DNA from: an uncultured Selenomonadales bacterium
GTDB lineage: Bacteria > Bacillota > Negativicutes > Selenomonadales > Selenomonadaceae
Length of the DNA stretch: 64,000 nt
Assembly (NCBI GenBank): GCA_900321035.1
Contig: ONUH01000001.1
Location: 345,105-409,104 of the forward strand
Direction of reading: 5' to 3'
Part shown: one piece after another, positions 16,719 to 26,275 of the stretch
How positions within the stretch are numbered: the first letter of the stretch is position 1
How the letters are laid out: every line of letters begins with the position of its first letter
Translations under genes and position numbers: made by a program
The notes under the pieces: generated by a model
The model's database searches: none
What the model was told of the DNA's origin: nothing
The model's input: only the letters and a program-made list of their open reading frames with translations

Positions 16719-17180
16719 CTATTTCGGTGCGTCGATCTTCCCTTTCGCGGCCAAGGTCTGCGACGTGACCTGGTCGATCAGGTTGTCGTACATCATATCC
16801 GCAATACCGACGCCGCCGGACTTCGCCACATTCTGCATCAGTTCCGTATCCAGCATCGAGTGCCAAATCTTTTCGCCGTTGCTCTCGCCAAACAGCGTAT
16901 TTTCCGGGACGGTGTTCCGCATGGATCTGAAAACGATGTCCAAGAACATCGCCTCGAATCCTTGGCAAGCTTCCCGGAGACGCTTCGCTTCCGCTTCGGC
17001 GTCAACACCCGACGTATCGACGGTTTTTTTCGCGTTTTCCAGCGCCTGCGTCGCTCGGCTCAGCGCGTCCTCAAACCGCGCCGCGTCCGTCGTCGCCTGC
17101 AGCGCCTCCTGCGAAGCGTTCGGACCGTTCCACGTCGCCGCGCCGCGAAGCGCGTCCATGCCCGTAAGCCCGTTTATCAT
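16719..17180 (-). CDS. flgJ: flagellar rod-binding protein FlgJ (no muramidase domain)
   Basis: Protein of 153 residues matching only the N-terminal rod-binding domain of FlgJ. Motifs are CQGFEAMFLDIVFRSMRNTV and the C-terminal helix DTELMQNVAKSGGVGIADMM. It caps the growing rod in the periplasm. The glucosaminidase domain of enterobacterial FlgJ is absent, so a separate wall hydrolase must open the wall. Last gene of the flgG-flgA-flgH-flgI-flgJ unit, 13 bases after flgI and followed by a terminator. Confidence 0.9.
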   Translation of the reverse strand: MINGLTGMDALRGAATWNGPNASQEALQATTDAARFEDALSRATQALENAKKTVDTSGVDAEAEAKRLREACQGFEAMFLDIVFRSMRNTVPENTLFGESNGEKIWHSMLDTELMQNVAKSGGVGIADMMYDNLIDQVTSQTLAAKGKIDAPK

Positions 17181-17193
17181 GTCATGCCCTCCG

Positions 17194-18318
17194 TCAGATG
17201 ATTTCCAGTTCTGCGTGCAACGCGCCCGCAGCCTTCATCGCCTGCAAAATCGAGATGATGTCGCGCGGCGTCGCGCCTACAGCGTTCAGCGCGCCCACGA
17301 TGTCGTTGACGTTCGCCGTGGCGTCGAGGACGATGGTGTTCGCCTTTTCCTCCGACACGCTGACGTTATCATTCTTCGTCGTGACAGTCTTCGCGCCGCT
17401 GCCCATACTGTAAGGCATCGGCTGGCTCACGTCCTGCTCCGTCTCGATACTGATGGAAATGCCGCCCTGCGTAATGGCGATATTGTCCACCGCTACGTCG
17501 CCGCCCATGACGATGGTACCGGTCCGCTCGTTTACGACCACTTTCGCGATATTGTCCGGCATGATCGGAAGTTCTTCAATGCCCGCCACAAAGCTGACGA
17601 CGTTATTCCTGAAAAACGGCGGGATACGGATATCCACGCGTCCCGGATTCGCCGCCGTGGCCACGCCCGCGTAACGCATATTGATTGCCTGGGCAACCCG
17701 CGAAGCCGTCGTGAAATCGGGATTCGCGAGGGACAGCGACAACGTGCCGTCCTGTCCGAGGTCATCCTCCACCGTGCGCTCGACAATAGCCCCGTTCGGC
17801 GTCAAACCCACCGTCGGGAAATTTTTCTGCCGCGTGCTGCCGCTGCTGCTGTTGCCCGCCGTGAAGCCGCCGGTCGAAACCGCGCCCTGCGCCACCGCGT
17901 ACACCTCGCCGTTACCGGCTTGCAGCGGCGTCTGAATCAAGGTGCCGCCCTGTATGCTTTTCGCGTCGCCCATGGACGAGACCGTCACGTCGATGGTGTC
18001 ACCCTCGCGGACAAAGGGGGGGAGCGTTGCCGTAACGACCACAGCCGCCACGTTCTTCGTCTTCAGCGAAGCCTGATCGATGGTCACGCCGAACTTCCGC
18101 AGCATATTCGCCACCGACTGCAGCACTTCCAGCGTCTTGTTCGAATCGCCGGTGCCGTTCAGGCCCATGACAAGCCCGTAGCCGACGAGCTGGTTCGAGC
18201 GCACGCCCTGCACCTTCGCGATGTCTTTAATGCGCGTAACGGCGGACTCCGCAAAAGCCAGCCCGGAAACGGACAGGCAAAGAACCGCCGTAAGGAGCGC
18301 GATCCATTTTTTCATCAT
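17194..18318 (-). CDS. flgI: flagellar P-ring protein FlgI
   Basis: Periplasmic P-ring subunit of 374 residues. It has a signal peptide (IALLTAVLCLSVSGLAFA). Family motifs are RIKDIAKVQGVRSNQLVGYG, VMGLNGTGDSNKT and NERTGTIVMGGDVAVDNI. The P-ring is the rod bushing at the peptidoglycan layer and occurs only with an outer membrane. Start: ATG at 18318, with GGGGTG in front; the next codon is also ATG. Twelve bases after flgH. Confidence 0.97.
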   Translation of the reverse strand: MMKKWIALLTAVLCLSVSGLAFAESAVTRIKDIAKVQGVRSNQLVGYGLVMGLNGTGDSNKTLEVLQSVANMLRKFGVTIDQASLKTKNVAAVVVTATLPPFVREGDTIDVTVSSMGDAKSIQGGTLIQTPLQAGNGEVYAVAQGAVSTGGFTAGNSSSGSTRQKNFPTVGLTPNGAIVERTVEDDLGQDGTLSLSLANPDFTTASRVAQAINMRYAGVATAANPGRVDIRIPPFFRNNVVSFVAGIEELPIMPDNIAKVVVNERTGTIVMGGDVAVDNIAITQGGISISIETEQDVSQPMPYSMGSGAKTVTTKNDNVSVSEEKANTIVLDATANVNDIVGALNAVGATPRDIISILQAMKAAGALHAELEII

Positions 18319-18330
18319 CAAATCACCCCG

Positions 18331-18939
18331 TCAGAACAGGATATTGAATATCTGCGTCAAAATGCCCTGCCGCTGCTTCGAGTTCAACGGACCCTTGCCG
18401 TCGAATCGGATGGTGGCGTCCGCCACCTGCGCGGAAGACACGGTATTGGCATACGTCACGTCGTCACGGCGCACCACGCCGCGCAGCGTAATCTTATGCT
18501 CGTTCTTGTTCTGCCATATCGACTGCGTTCCCTCGACAATCATGTTTCCGTTCGGCTCCACCTCGACCACCGTGACCGATACGCGGCCGTTGGCGCGGTT
18601 CGTGCTGGCCGACGACCCGTCCGCCTTGAAACTGTCGCTGCCGCTGATGGACGCCGGGAAAATGGAATTCAGAAAATCAAAGACGCCGATACCGGCCTGC
18701 ATATTCACGTTGCCGGACTTGGAATTGGAACTCGACCTCGTCGCGGACGTGGTCGCCGTTTCGCTGATGATGATGGTCAGAATATCGCCGACATTCCGCG
18801 CCTTGTTGTCCGAAAAATACAAATTCTCAGTGTGCCCGTCGCCGTTCGACCACAGTGACTTTGCCGACACGGGAAAGGCCGTCGCCAGCACCATCACCGA
18901 GATGCCCGCGACCGCAAGGAACCGCCAATTCTTTCTCAT
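18331..18939 (-). CDS. flgH: flagellar L-ring protein FlgH
   Basis: L-ring subunit of 202 residues that sits in the outer membrane. Motifs are SLWSNGDGHTENLYFSDNKA, RNVGDILTIIISETATTSA and the C-terminal GILTQIFNILF. The signal peptide ends VSAKS and has no cysteine, so this FlgH is not a lipoprotein, unlike the enterobacterial one. The ATG at 18939 has AAGGA in front. Flanked by flgI and flgA as expected. Confidence 0.95.
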   Translation of the reverse strand: MRKNWRFLAVAGISVMVLATAFPVSAKSLWSNGDGHTENLYFSDNKARNVGDILTIIISETATTSATRSSSNSKSGNVNMQAGIGVFDFLNSIFPASISGSDSFKADGSSASTNRANGRVSVTVVEVEPNGNMIVEGTQSIWQNKNEHKITLRGVVRRDDVTYANTVSSAQVADATIRFDGKGPLNSKQRQGILTQIFNILF

Positions 18940-18964
18940 GCCATCGCCTATCCTTTCCTTTATC

Positions 18965-19708
18965 TTACTTCCGTACAATCTCTACCGTGAATTCGTCAAG
19001 GATGCGCCCGCGCAGGATTTTTCGCGAAGCCGTATTCCTGACGCGGATGACCTCCCCTTCGTGTCCCGCCTCCAAAGCGACGCCTTCCATCTTGACCGCG
19101 ACGCCGTTCTGCTTGGAAATCAGCGTCACCGGGGAACCCGGCTGCACGATATCCGGCAGCTTGAGCATGGCCCGAAGAATCGGCATGCCTATGCTGAGAG
19201 ACCGGGAAAGCACCTTCCCGACAAGGACGTCGTTCTCTCCCATGAATTTAGCGCCCTTCGTCCCGACCTCCTGCTCCTCGAAGCGGTAATCCGCCGCCGT
19301 CAAAGGCTGCCCCGGCGTAAGCGGCCGGGCCGCAACGGCAACGCGGTCGAACACATGCATCTTGAACTGGCATTTGACCTGCCGAAACGGCGCGCCGTCC
19401 ACCAGCACGTCCATATAGACCGCCGTGTTGCCCCAAAACCGGAGCCCGTTGGGCGTTTTCGCCTTAAAGGTAATCTCGCCCTCCGGCGCGCGCAGCGCGC
19501 GGGGAATGTGCACCGTCTCAATCGTGTAGCGCCGCGTGTCGCCCAAGGCCGCCATCGTCTCGTCAATATAGGCGATAGCCTCCCGCTGGATATCCTCCGG
19601 AGAAATCTCCTGCGGATAAACGTCCTCCGGCGTCAAGCCATAGGCACCGGCGACCGCCGCAAAGGCCCAGAACAAGACCGCCGCAAAAACACAACAAAAC
19701 CGCCGCAT
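18965..19708 (-). CDS. flgA: flagellar basal-body P-ring formation chaperone FlgA
   Basis: Periplasmic protein of 247 residues with a signal peptide (CCVFAAVLFWAFAAVAGAYG). The C-terminal SAF domain starts with ARPLTPGQPLTAADYRFEE and continues through LSRSLSIGMPILRAML and the LPDIVQPGSPVTL block. FlgA assists P-ring assembly from FlgI. It starts 2 bases after the flgG stop and is followed by flgH and flgI, the proteins it serves. Confidence 0.93.
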   Translation of the reverse strand: MRRFCCVFAAVLFWAFAAVAGAYGLTPEDVYPQEISPEDIQREAIAYIDETMAALGDTRRYTIETVHIPRALRAPEGEITFKAKTPNGLRFWGNTAVYMDVLVDGAPFRQVKCQFKMHVFDRVAVAARPLTPGQPLTAADYRFEEQEVGTKGAKFMGENDVLVGKVLSRSLSIGMPILRAMLKLPDIVQPGSPVTLISKQNGVAVKMEGVALEAGHEGEVIRVRNTASRKILRGRILDEFTVEIVRK

Positions 19709-19710
19709 AA

Positions 19711-20499
19711 TTACCGCTTCAGACCGTTGGCGATTTCCAGCATGGAATCCGAAGTCGTGATCGCCTTCGCGTCCGACTCGTAGGCGCGCTGCGCCACGAT
19801 CATATTGACCATTTCCTCGACGACCTGGATATTCGACATTTCGATGACGGACTGCACCAGCGTGCCGGAACCGTCCTCGCCCGGATTGCTTTCCAGAGGG
19901 GGACCCGAAGCGTCGGACTCATAAAACAGGTTGTGCCCGCGCACCGTAAGACCCGCCGGGTTGACGAACCGGGCAATCTGTATCTGCCCGACCTGATTCT
20001 GCTGCCCGTCCACGATATCCGACACGCGCCCATCCGGCGAAATCGTGATGGAATCGCTGGCGGCGTTCTGCTCGATCGTGATATTGTCCGCCAAAGGATA
20101 GCCGTCCGTCGTCACCATGCGGCGGTCGGAATCGAGCTTGAAGGAACCGTCCCGCGTATACGCGATGGTCCCGTCCGGCATCTCAATCCGGAAAAACCCG
20201 TCGCCCTCAATGGCGATATCCGTCGGATTTCCCGTGGACTGGAGATTTCCTTGAGAGAAAATACGCTGGGTCGCCGCCAAACGGTCGCCGAGACCGATCT
20301 GCAGCCCCGTCGGGTACTGGGAATCAGCGCCGCTCTCCGCGCCCGCCGGACGCAAAGTTTGATACAAAAGATCATGAAATTCCGCACGCACTTTTTTCGC
20401 GCCAAACGTGTTGACGTTCGCGAGATTGTGCGCCACCACATCCATATTGTCCTGCTGCGACTTCATCCCTGATGCCGCCGACCAAAGGGCTCGCATCAT
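19711..20499 (-). CDS. flgG: flagellar distal rod protein FlgG
   Basis: Rod protein of 262 residues, the usual length. The N-terminal flagellar rod motif is MDVVAHNLANVNTFGAKK. The C-terminus is EMVNMIVAQRAYESDAKAI, followed by MLEIANGLKR. It forms the distal rod passing through the P and L rings. First gene after a terminator and a sigma-28-like promoter. The flgF-flgG order behind mreB mirrors the mbl-flhO-flhP arrangement of Bacillus. Confidence 0.95.
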   Translation of the reverse strand: MMRALWSAASGMKSQQDNMDVVAHNLANVNTFGAKKVRAEFHDLLYQTLRPAGAESGADSQYPTGLQIGLGDRLAATQRIFSQGNLQSTGNPTDIAIEGDGFFRIEMPDGTIAYTRDGSFKLDSDRRMVTTDGYPLADNITIEQNAASDSITISPDGRVSDIVDGQQNQVGQIQIARFVNPAGLTVRGHNLFYESDASGPPLESNPGEDGSGTLVQSVIEMSNIQVVEEMVNMIVAQRAYESDAKAITTSDSMLEIANGLKR

Positions 20500-20549
20500 A
20501 GTACATCCGCTCCTCTAAATAAAAATGGTCAAACTCATCTCTGTCCTGT

Positions 20550-20577
20550 ATATCGGAAAAACATCTGAAAAACTTAA
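20550..20577 (-). promoter_or_regulatory. sigma-28 (FliA/SigD)-like promoter of flgG
   Basis: Minus strand: TTAAGTTT (20570-20577, 7 of 8 to TAAAGTTT), 12-base spacer, TCCGATAT (20550-20557, 6 of 8 to GCCGATAA). It lies between the flgF terminator and flgG. The spacer is one base longer than the classical 11. Confidence 0.55.
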
Positions 20578-20584
20578 CCTTTCA

Positions 20585-20620
20585 TAAAAAAATAGGGCTA
20601 AGGCACCACTTAACCCTATC
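20585..20620 (-). terminator. terminator after flgF
   Basis: Minus strand: ATAGGGTTAAG/CTTAGCCCTAT stem with loop TGGTGC, followed by T7. It cuts the mreB-flgF transcript from flgG. Confidence 0.85.
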
Positions 20621-20630
20621 CTTTATGCAA

Positions 20631-21428
20631 TTACAACCTGCCGACCTCGTTCACCGAATGGTCGAGCATCGTATCCTGCGTCGTGACCGCCTTGGAATTT
20701 GCCTCGTAAATGCGGTAATTCGTAATCAAATCCACCATCTCGTTGACCACGTTCGCGTTGGAGCGCTCCAAAACGCCCTGCTGGATCGCCCCCGTAGCCG
20801 GCTGCGGCTCCGCGCCTGCCTGCGGATAAAAGAGACTGTCGCCCTGTTTCAGGAGCGCCCGCGGATCGCCGTCGAACTCCACAAAGCCCAGCATGCCGAG
20901 CTGCGCGCCGTCGGCGTAAACGCCGCCTTCCGCCGTCACCATGATATTCGCCGCGTTCTCCGGAATATTGATCGGGCGTCCCTGCCGGGAAAGAACAGCC
21001 CGCCCATCGGAATTCACAAGATCGCCGTTCACCGCGCGGTAAAAATTCCCGTTTCTCGTATAGCGCGGCCCCTCCGGCGTGTCAATGACAAAAAAACCGT
21101 TCCCGCTGATAGCCAAATCGAGGGGATTGCCCGTCGTCATGAAATTCCCCGGCGCATGATCGACAGCGATCTCGTCCGTGTAAGAACCGAGCCCCAGCGT
21201 CCCCACCGCGGGCGGGCGCCGATCAAGGGAAAATCCCTTGAAATCCGTTACCTTGATCGGCATATCGTCGTTGATGCGCCGAATCAGCATCGGGCGAAAC
21301 TCCGCGTCAAGCGCCCGGTCGCGTTTATACCCGGTCGTATTCGCGTTCGCCAGATTGTTCGCAATGACCCCCGTACGGTTCTCCTGCGTCATCATGCCGG
21401 CAGCCGCCGTATAAAGCCCACGCCACAT
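20631..21428 (-). CDS. flgF: flagellar rod/hook-basal-body protein FlgF (FlhO-like)
   Basis: Rod protein of 265 residues. N-terminus MWRGLYTAAAGMMTQENRTG, then IANNLANANTTGYKRD; C-terminus RIYEANSKAVTTQDTMLDHS. It is a proximal rod component like FlgF/FlhO. FlgF and FlgG are paralogues; it is called FlgF from its position before flgG and beside mreB. It starts 16 bases after the mreB stop and is probably expressed with it. Confidence 0.9.
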   Translation of the reverse strand: MWRGLYTAAAGMMTQENRTGVIANNLANANTTGYKRDRALDAEFRPMLIRRINDDMPIKVTDFKGFSLDRRPPAVGTLGLGSYTDEIAVDHAPGNFMTTGNPLDLAISGNGFFVIDTPEGPRYTRNGNFYRAVNGDLVNSDGRAVLSRQGRPINIPENAANIMVTAEGGVYADGAQLGMLGFVEFDGDPRALLKQGDSLFYPQAGAEPQPATGAIQQGVLERSNANVVNEMVDLITNYRIYEANSKAVTTQDTMLDHSVNEVGRL

Positions 21429-21444
21429 ACAGTTTCACCTCGTT

Positions 21445-22488
<1,044 letters not shown>

Positions 22489-22534
22489 CTATCCGAGGCA
22501 CAGAATTCTCCTATGATAGAACTTATCTATATTT

Positions 22535-22563
22535 ACTATAAAACTGCAAATCCCATTTGTCAA
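22535..22563 (-). promoter_or_regulatory. sigma-A promoter of mreB-flgF
   Basis: Minus strand: TTGACA (22558-22563), 17-base spacer, TATAGT (22535-22540), 65 bases before the ATG. The rest of 22564-22715 holds a short AAAGTAAG/CTTACTTT hairpin and nothing else recognised. Confidence 0.8.
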
Positions 22564-22715
22564 TGCATCTGGAAGTCCCGTCCGTATTTTTCAAAGGATT
22601 TCAGTCCCAAAAATTTCTGAGATAAGAAAGTAAGAAATTCTTACTTTATTGCCTCAGCTTTCTTCATCCCCTTCAAACCCGCGTCCCCCTTGCCCTCTTT
22701 TTTGCATGTGCGCAC

Positions 22716-22752
22716 AAAGAAAAACTTCCGCACAATTTCTACTGTGCGGAAG
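22716..22752 (-). terminator. terminator of tadG
   Basis: Minus strand: CTTCCGCACA/TGTGCGGAAG perfect stem (22725-22734 with 22743-22752), followed by TTTTTCTTT. Confidence 0.88.
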
Positions 22753-22772
22753 CCAATTACAAAATTGTCTTA

Positions 22773-24665
22773 TCATTGAATTACCGACGAATAATATTTC
22801 GCGTCTGTGAAATCCTCATAACGATTAAACGCTACCATGTACTCGTCCGTATAATATCTTTTCTCGTAATCGTAAATATCTTTCGATCTGTCCCTGACAA
22901 TGGTACTCATGGCAGGCAGCGAGACCGTTTCGGTCTCAAGGACGCTCTTCGCGCCGGAGGGATGCCAATCGCTGGCGTCAATCTCCCGGGCGGCGATAAA
23001 GCCGTAAATTATCCCCGTTCCTTTAATGATAACTTTGCTATGGGGAGCAAAAATGGTGCCGTAAAACACACACTCGGAGTCGATATTCACCTCGATTGGC
23101 CCCGACGTCCAAAGCGCAGATTTCACCATATGCTTTGCTGTAAGATATGCACTGTCGCCTAAATACTTTCGACTTGGATTGCCCAAAAGCAACGGCTCAA
23201 TGTTGCCCTGAATTTGTGCCGGCTCAATCTTCCACTCCGAATTGTCCGAAAACATGCTCTTTTCCAAAGTGGTATTCTCCGTCGCAATCCACGGGGCGTC
23301 TTCCACATCCGTTTTTCCCGGCGCCAGTTTTCCGCGCAGCGGGTCCGGTCCGTCATAGGCAAGCACAAACGGTCTGGCAGCTTTATTGCTGACCGTGATT
23401 TTTCCATCACTTATACCCACTCCAAGCTCTTTTCGCGTCGCCTTTGCATCAATAAAGACGCCATGCACTGGCATGAGCCCCTGTGTCCCGATACGGATAG
23501 GCTCGCTTTCCAGCCGTGCATAAAGAGGAACGGTAAACGAGTTTTCATCTACCGTATTTCTGCTTGTTCCCGTCATATAATTGACGATGATTTTGGTGAA
23601 TCTATCCCTTGCGCCAGTTCTTTGAATATCAGTTCCAGGGATTTTACCGGTATTAGTAATATGATCCCGATTCAGATAAAGGGCGAATATCTCCCCTGCA
23701 TCCGTATAAGTGACGCCCTCATTATTTTGTATCACAAAAACCTTTGTCGTCGCTCGTTCTTTGAGCTTCGATTCTGTGCCTCCCGTGGCGTAAATAGGAG
23801 CAGCGCAAATGCCGCCGTCTGTCGGTTCCTTGTACCCGATAATGAATCCGTTTTCATCGGTGTGCGCTCGCTGCGTTTCGTCTGTTCCTAAATACAGCAA
23901 CTTTGGCGCTACACCTGTAGTGACATAATATCTGTTCACTTTTTCGCCAAACCCTACGTTGCCCGTCGTCGTCTTGCTGCTGTCCTTCAAATCCGTAATC
24001 GTGAATGCCTTGCTTTGTTTGGTATTGACAAGACTTTCCCATATTTGATTGGGCGCAAGCATCGCCAGCCGCTCGCCGACTCCTTCCAACCGCTTCCCCC
24101 AGGTTTCATTCTCCGCAGACCCGTCCATCAGCGCCAACGCAGACACCTTCACAGTCAGCGAATCCACCCCGAAAATGCGCGCGAAAAACGTCTGGATGGT
24201 GTCCTCCAAATCGACCCGGCAATAACGGTGCGTCGTCGTAGTGCTCTGCGTGACGCCGTTTTCCGTTTTCTCTTCCGTTACCTCTTCGCTCCACACTTTG
24301 TTGTCTTTTATGTCCAAATTGCCATAGTTGTTTGTGACATAATCCTGCGCCTGGCTGCGTACCGTTCTGGAAGCAGAAACCGCCTTGTCGTTCTCCACAA
24401 GCGTGACGAGACGCCCTTTGCTCAACGTCGGCGCGGCTACGGCGCCGGCGCTGTTCGCGGCAATCTCTTCCTCCGTATATTTTGCAACGCCTGCCAGCGC
24501 GGCGGCGTCGGCGGCGTTCTGGAGACGGGAGCGGTGCTGATAGTAGTTTCCGAAATCCACGGAAAACGCGACGAACATCATCAAAAACCACAGCGTCAGC
24601 GCTGTGAACACGATGAACGCGCCTTGCTGCCCGCCTGCCGTTCCTTTTTTCCATCGCAGCTTCAT
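22773..24665 (-). CDS. tadG: TadG-like Flp pilus assembly protein
   Basis: Protein of 630 residues with an N-terminal TadE/TadG-type anchor: GGQQGAFIVFTALTLWFLMM, then the VDFGNYYQHRSRLQNAADAA block typical of TadG (minor-pilin-like, with the mature part outside the membrane). Near residues 530-570 a stretch with FYGTIFAPHSKVIIKG and IIYGFIAAREI looks like the beta-helical polymer-forming part of related pilus proteins. The ATG at 24665 has GGAGG in front. It lies at the far end of the tad locus, behind its own promoter and separated by DUF192. Confidence 0.8.
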   Translation of the reverse strand: MKLRWKKGTAGGQQGAFIVFTALTLWFLMMFVAFSVDFGNYYQHRSRLQNAADAAALAGVAKYTEEEIAANSAGAVAAPTLSKGRLVTLVENDKAVSASRTVRSQAQDYVTNNYGNLDIKDNKVWSEEVTEEKTENGVTQSTTTTHRYCRVDLEDTIQTFFARIFGVDSLTVKVSALALMDGSAENETWGKRLEGVGERLAMLAPNQIWESLVNTKQSKAFTITDLKDSSKTTTGNVGFGEKVNRYYVTTGVAPKLLYLGTDETQRAHTDENGFIIGYKEPTDGGICAAPIYATGGTESKLKERATTKVFVIQNNEGVTYTDAGEIFALYLNRDHITNTGKIPGTDIQRTGARDRFTKIIVNYMTGTSRNTVDENSFTVPLYARLESEPIRIGTQGLMPVHGVFIDAKATRKELGVGISDGKITVSNKAARPFVLAYDGPDPLRGKLAPGKTDVEDAPWIATENTTLEKSMFSDNSEWKIEPAQIQGNIEPLLLGNPSRKYLGDSAYLTAKHMVKSALWTSGPIEVNIDSECVFYGTIFAPHSKVIIKGTGIIYGFIAAREIDASDWHPSGAKSVLETETVSLPAMSTIVRDRSKDIYDYEKRYYTDEYMVAFNRYEDFTDAKYYSSVIQ

Positions 24666-24692
24666 TGAACTCGCCTCCAAAAATATGCCTGT

Positions 24693-24721
24693 ACTATATA
24701 GATATGCTTAAATCTCGCCAA
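24693..24721 (-). promoter_or_regulatory. promoter of tadG
   Basis: Minus strand: TTGGCG (24716-24721), 17-base spacer, TATAGT (24693-24698), 28 bases before the ATG. Confidence 0.55.
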
Positions 24722-24850
24722 ATCTTAACCCGCGAAAACGGGCTAAAGCTTAAACTGTCTTAGCCTTGAGCGCGGGATAAATTACCATTTGCATAATCAC
24801 AAATCGCACGTCGCGGCATCTTGGCTCCGCAGAGCCTTTCAGGGGTTTCA

Positions 24851-24904
24851 AAAGGGGGCGTAGCTCCCTTTGTGGGGAGGGCTGGAGGGGAGACGCCCCT
24901 CCAG
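24851..24904 (-). repeat. pair of GC-rich hairpins between DUF192 and tadG
   Basis: CTGGAGGGG (24882-24890) pairs perfectly with CCCCTCCAG (24896-24904). A second hairpin with AAAGGG/CCCTTT arms lies at 24851-24872. Neither has a T-run. It sits two bases past the DUF192 stop. Possible transcript-end stabiliser or dispersed repeat. Confidence 0.5.
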
Positions 24905-24906
24905 AT

Positions 24907-25320
24907 TTATATCGCGCGCTGTATTTCTTCTAAAATGCTCCCTACCTCTATTCCCATACGCTCCGCTTCGCCCATTCCCATTTCCAGCGCCGCATCCGCT
25001 TCTGTGCAAACGCCGAGACCGGTCCACGGACGAAGGCCGCGGGCAACTTTGACTACCTGCCAGCCTTCGCCGTCCTCCTGCCTCTTCACAAAAGCGACGT
25101 CAATGGAGAAACGCATGAAACACATATGCACGCTGGAACAAGGACGAAGGAGCAGCGCGTGGGACGACGCTATATTTTTTCGTCCCATCAGGCCAAGAAG
25201 TCGCCGCCCAAATGTATCCGCAATCTCTACATACCAAAGGGGAGCGCCTTCCGACGCTCCCCTCGCCTTCCATATTGCCGCCTGTCTTTCCACGAGGAAG
25301 CGCCCCTTTCCGCCCTGCAT
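24907..25320 (-). CDS. DUF192 family protein
   Basis: Protein of 137 residues matching DUF192 (UPF0127): WYVEIADTFGRRLLGLMGR near residue 29, then ALLLRPCSSVHMCFMRFSID. The fold is a small beta-barrel of unknown function. The gene lies just after tadC and before tadG. DUF192 genes often sit in tad pilus loci, so a pilus-related role is plausible but unproven. The start is uncertain: the ATG at 25320 has only a weak ribosome site (GGCGGGC), and translation may be coupled to tadC. Confidence 0.8.
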   Translation of the reverse strand: MQGGKGRFLVERQAAIWKARGASEGAPLWYVEIADTFGRRLLGLMGRKNIASSHALLLRPCSSVHMCFMRFSIDVAFVKRQEDGEGWQVVKVARGLRPWTGLGVCTEADAALEMGMGEAERMGIEVGSILEEIQRAI

Positions 25321-25329
25321 GCCCGCCTG

Positions 25330-26259
25330 TCACATATTCTTCAGCAGGAACAGGAGCGTCGGCAGAAGCACGATGACGAACAGCGCCGGAAAAATGAACA
25401 GCACCAGCGGGAACACGATCTTGACCGGAGCGCGCAGGGCCTCCGCTTTCGCGGATTGGCGGCGGCGCTCCCGCATATTATCCGCCTGAATAACCAGCGT
25501 GTTGGCGATGCTGGTGCCGAGGCGCTCCGCCTGTATGATGGCCGTCGTAAAGAGATAGACCTCCTGCACGTCGCATCGGCGCGCCATTTGCTGGAGCGAC
25601 CGTTTCCGCATCATACCCATGCGCACGTCGCGCTGCATGCGCTGACATTCTTCAATGAACGGTCCTTTCATGCGGTCCACGATTTTCGCAATCCCGCTGT
25701 CGAAGGACAATCCTGCCTGCACGCTGACGCAAAGCAAATCAAGAAACTCCGGGAGCTGGCGCAAAATCTGCTTCTGCCGCTCGCGGATGATCGAGTTCAA
25801 AAGAGCAAAGGGGAGAAGCGCCCCCACGACGCCGCCCAACACCAGCAGAGCCGCCCGCTGGATAAACGGCAAATCGGCATCCGATAAAAGGAAGAACGCA
25901 ATGAGCAAACACGCGGCTACGGACAGCACCCAGCCGCAGACAAAAGCGGTGACACTCCAAACGCCCTGCTTGCCGGCCAGCATGATGCGCCGCTCCAACT
26001 GGTCGTGGATGCTCTTTGGAGCAAGCGAGGTCAACGTTTCGGTGACCGAGCGGAAAAAGGGAGTGATCGTACGCTCCACAAAAGGAATGTCCGCAAGGTT
26101 TTTCGCTGTCTCGCGTTCCGCCTGCACCTGCGAGCCGTATTTGAGTTTACGCAATCGCTGGTGCATTTGCGTGTCAGGCACTATCTGCGTCTTTATTAAG
26201 AAATAGAGCAGCAGAAAGATAGCGAGCGCGCCCGCTGCGGAAATCACCAGTACCAACAT
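25330..26259 (-). CDS. tadC: TadC inner-membrane platform protein (T2SS F domain)
   Basis: Membrane protein of 309 residues. It has N-terminal and central membrane segments (LVLVISAAGALAIFLLLYFL, FVCGWVLSVAACLLIAFFLL) and a C-terminal one. The cytoplasmic GspF-like domain is RQLPEFLDLLCVSVQAGLSF. The companion of TadB in the pilus platform. It follows the ATPase TadA with a 16-base gap. Confidence 0.9.
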   Translation of the reverse strand: MLVLVISAAGALAIFLLLYFLIKTQIVPDTQMHQRLRKLKYGSQVQAERETAKNLADIPFVERTITPFFRSVTETLTSLAPKSIHDQLERRIMLAGKQGVWSVTAFVCGWVLSVAACLLIAFFLLSDADLPFIQRAALLVLGGVVGALLPFALLNSIIRERQKQILRQLPEFLDLLCVSVQAGLSFDSGIAKIVDRMKGPFIEECQRMQRDVRMGMMRKRSLQQMARRCDVQEVYLFTTAIIQAERLGTSIANTLVIQADNMRERRRQSAKAEALRAPVKIVFPLVLFIFPALFVIVLLPTLLFLLKNM

Positions 26260-26275
26260 ACGCTATCTGCTCTCC

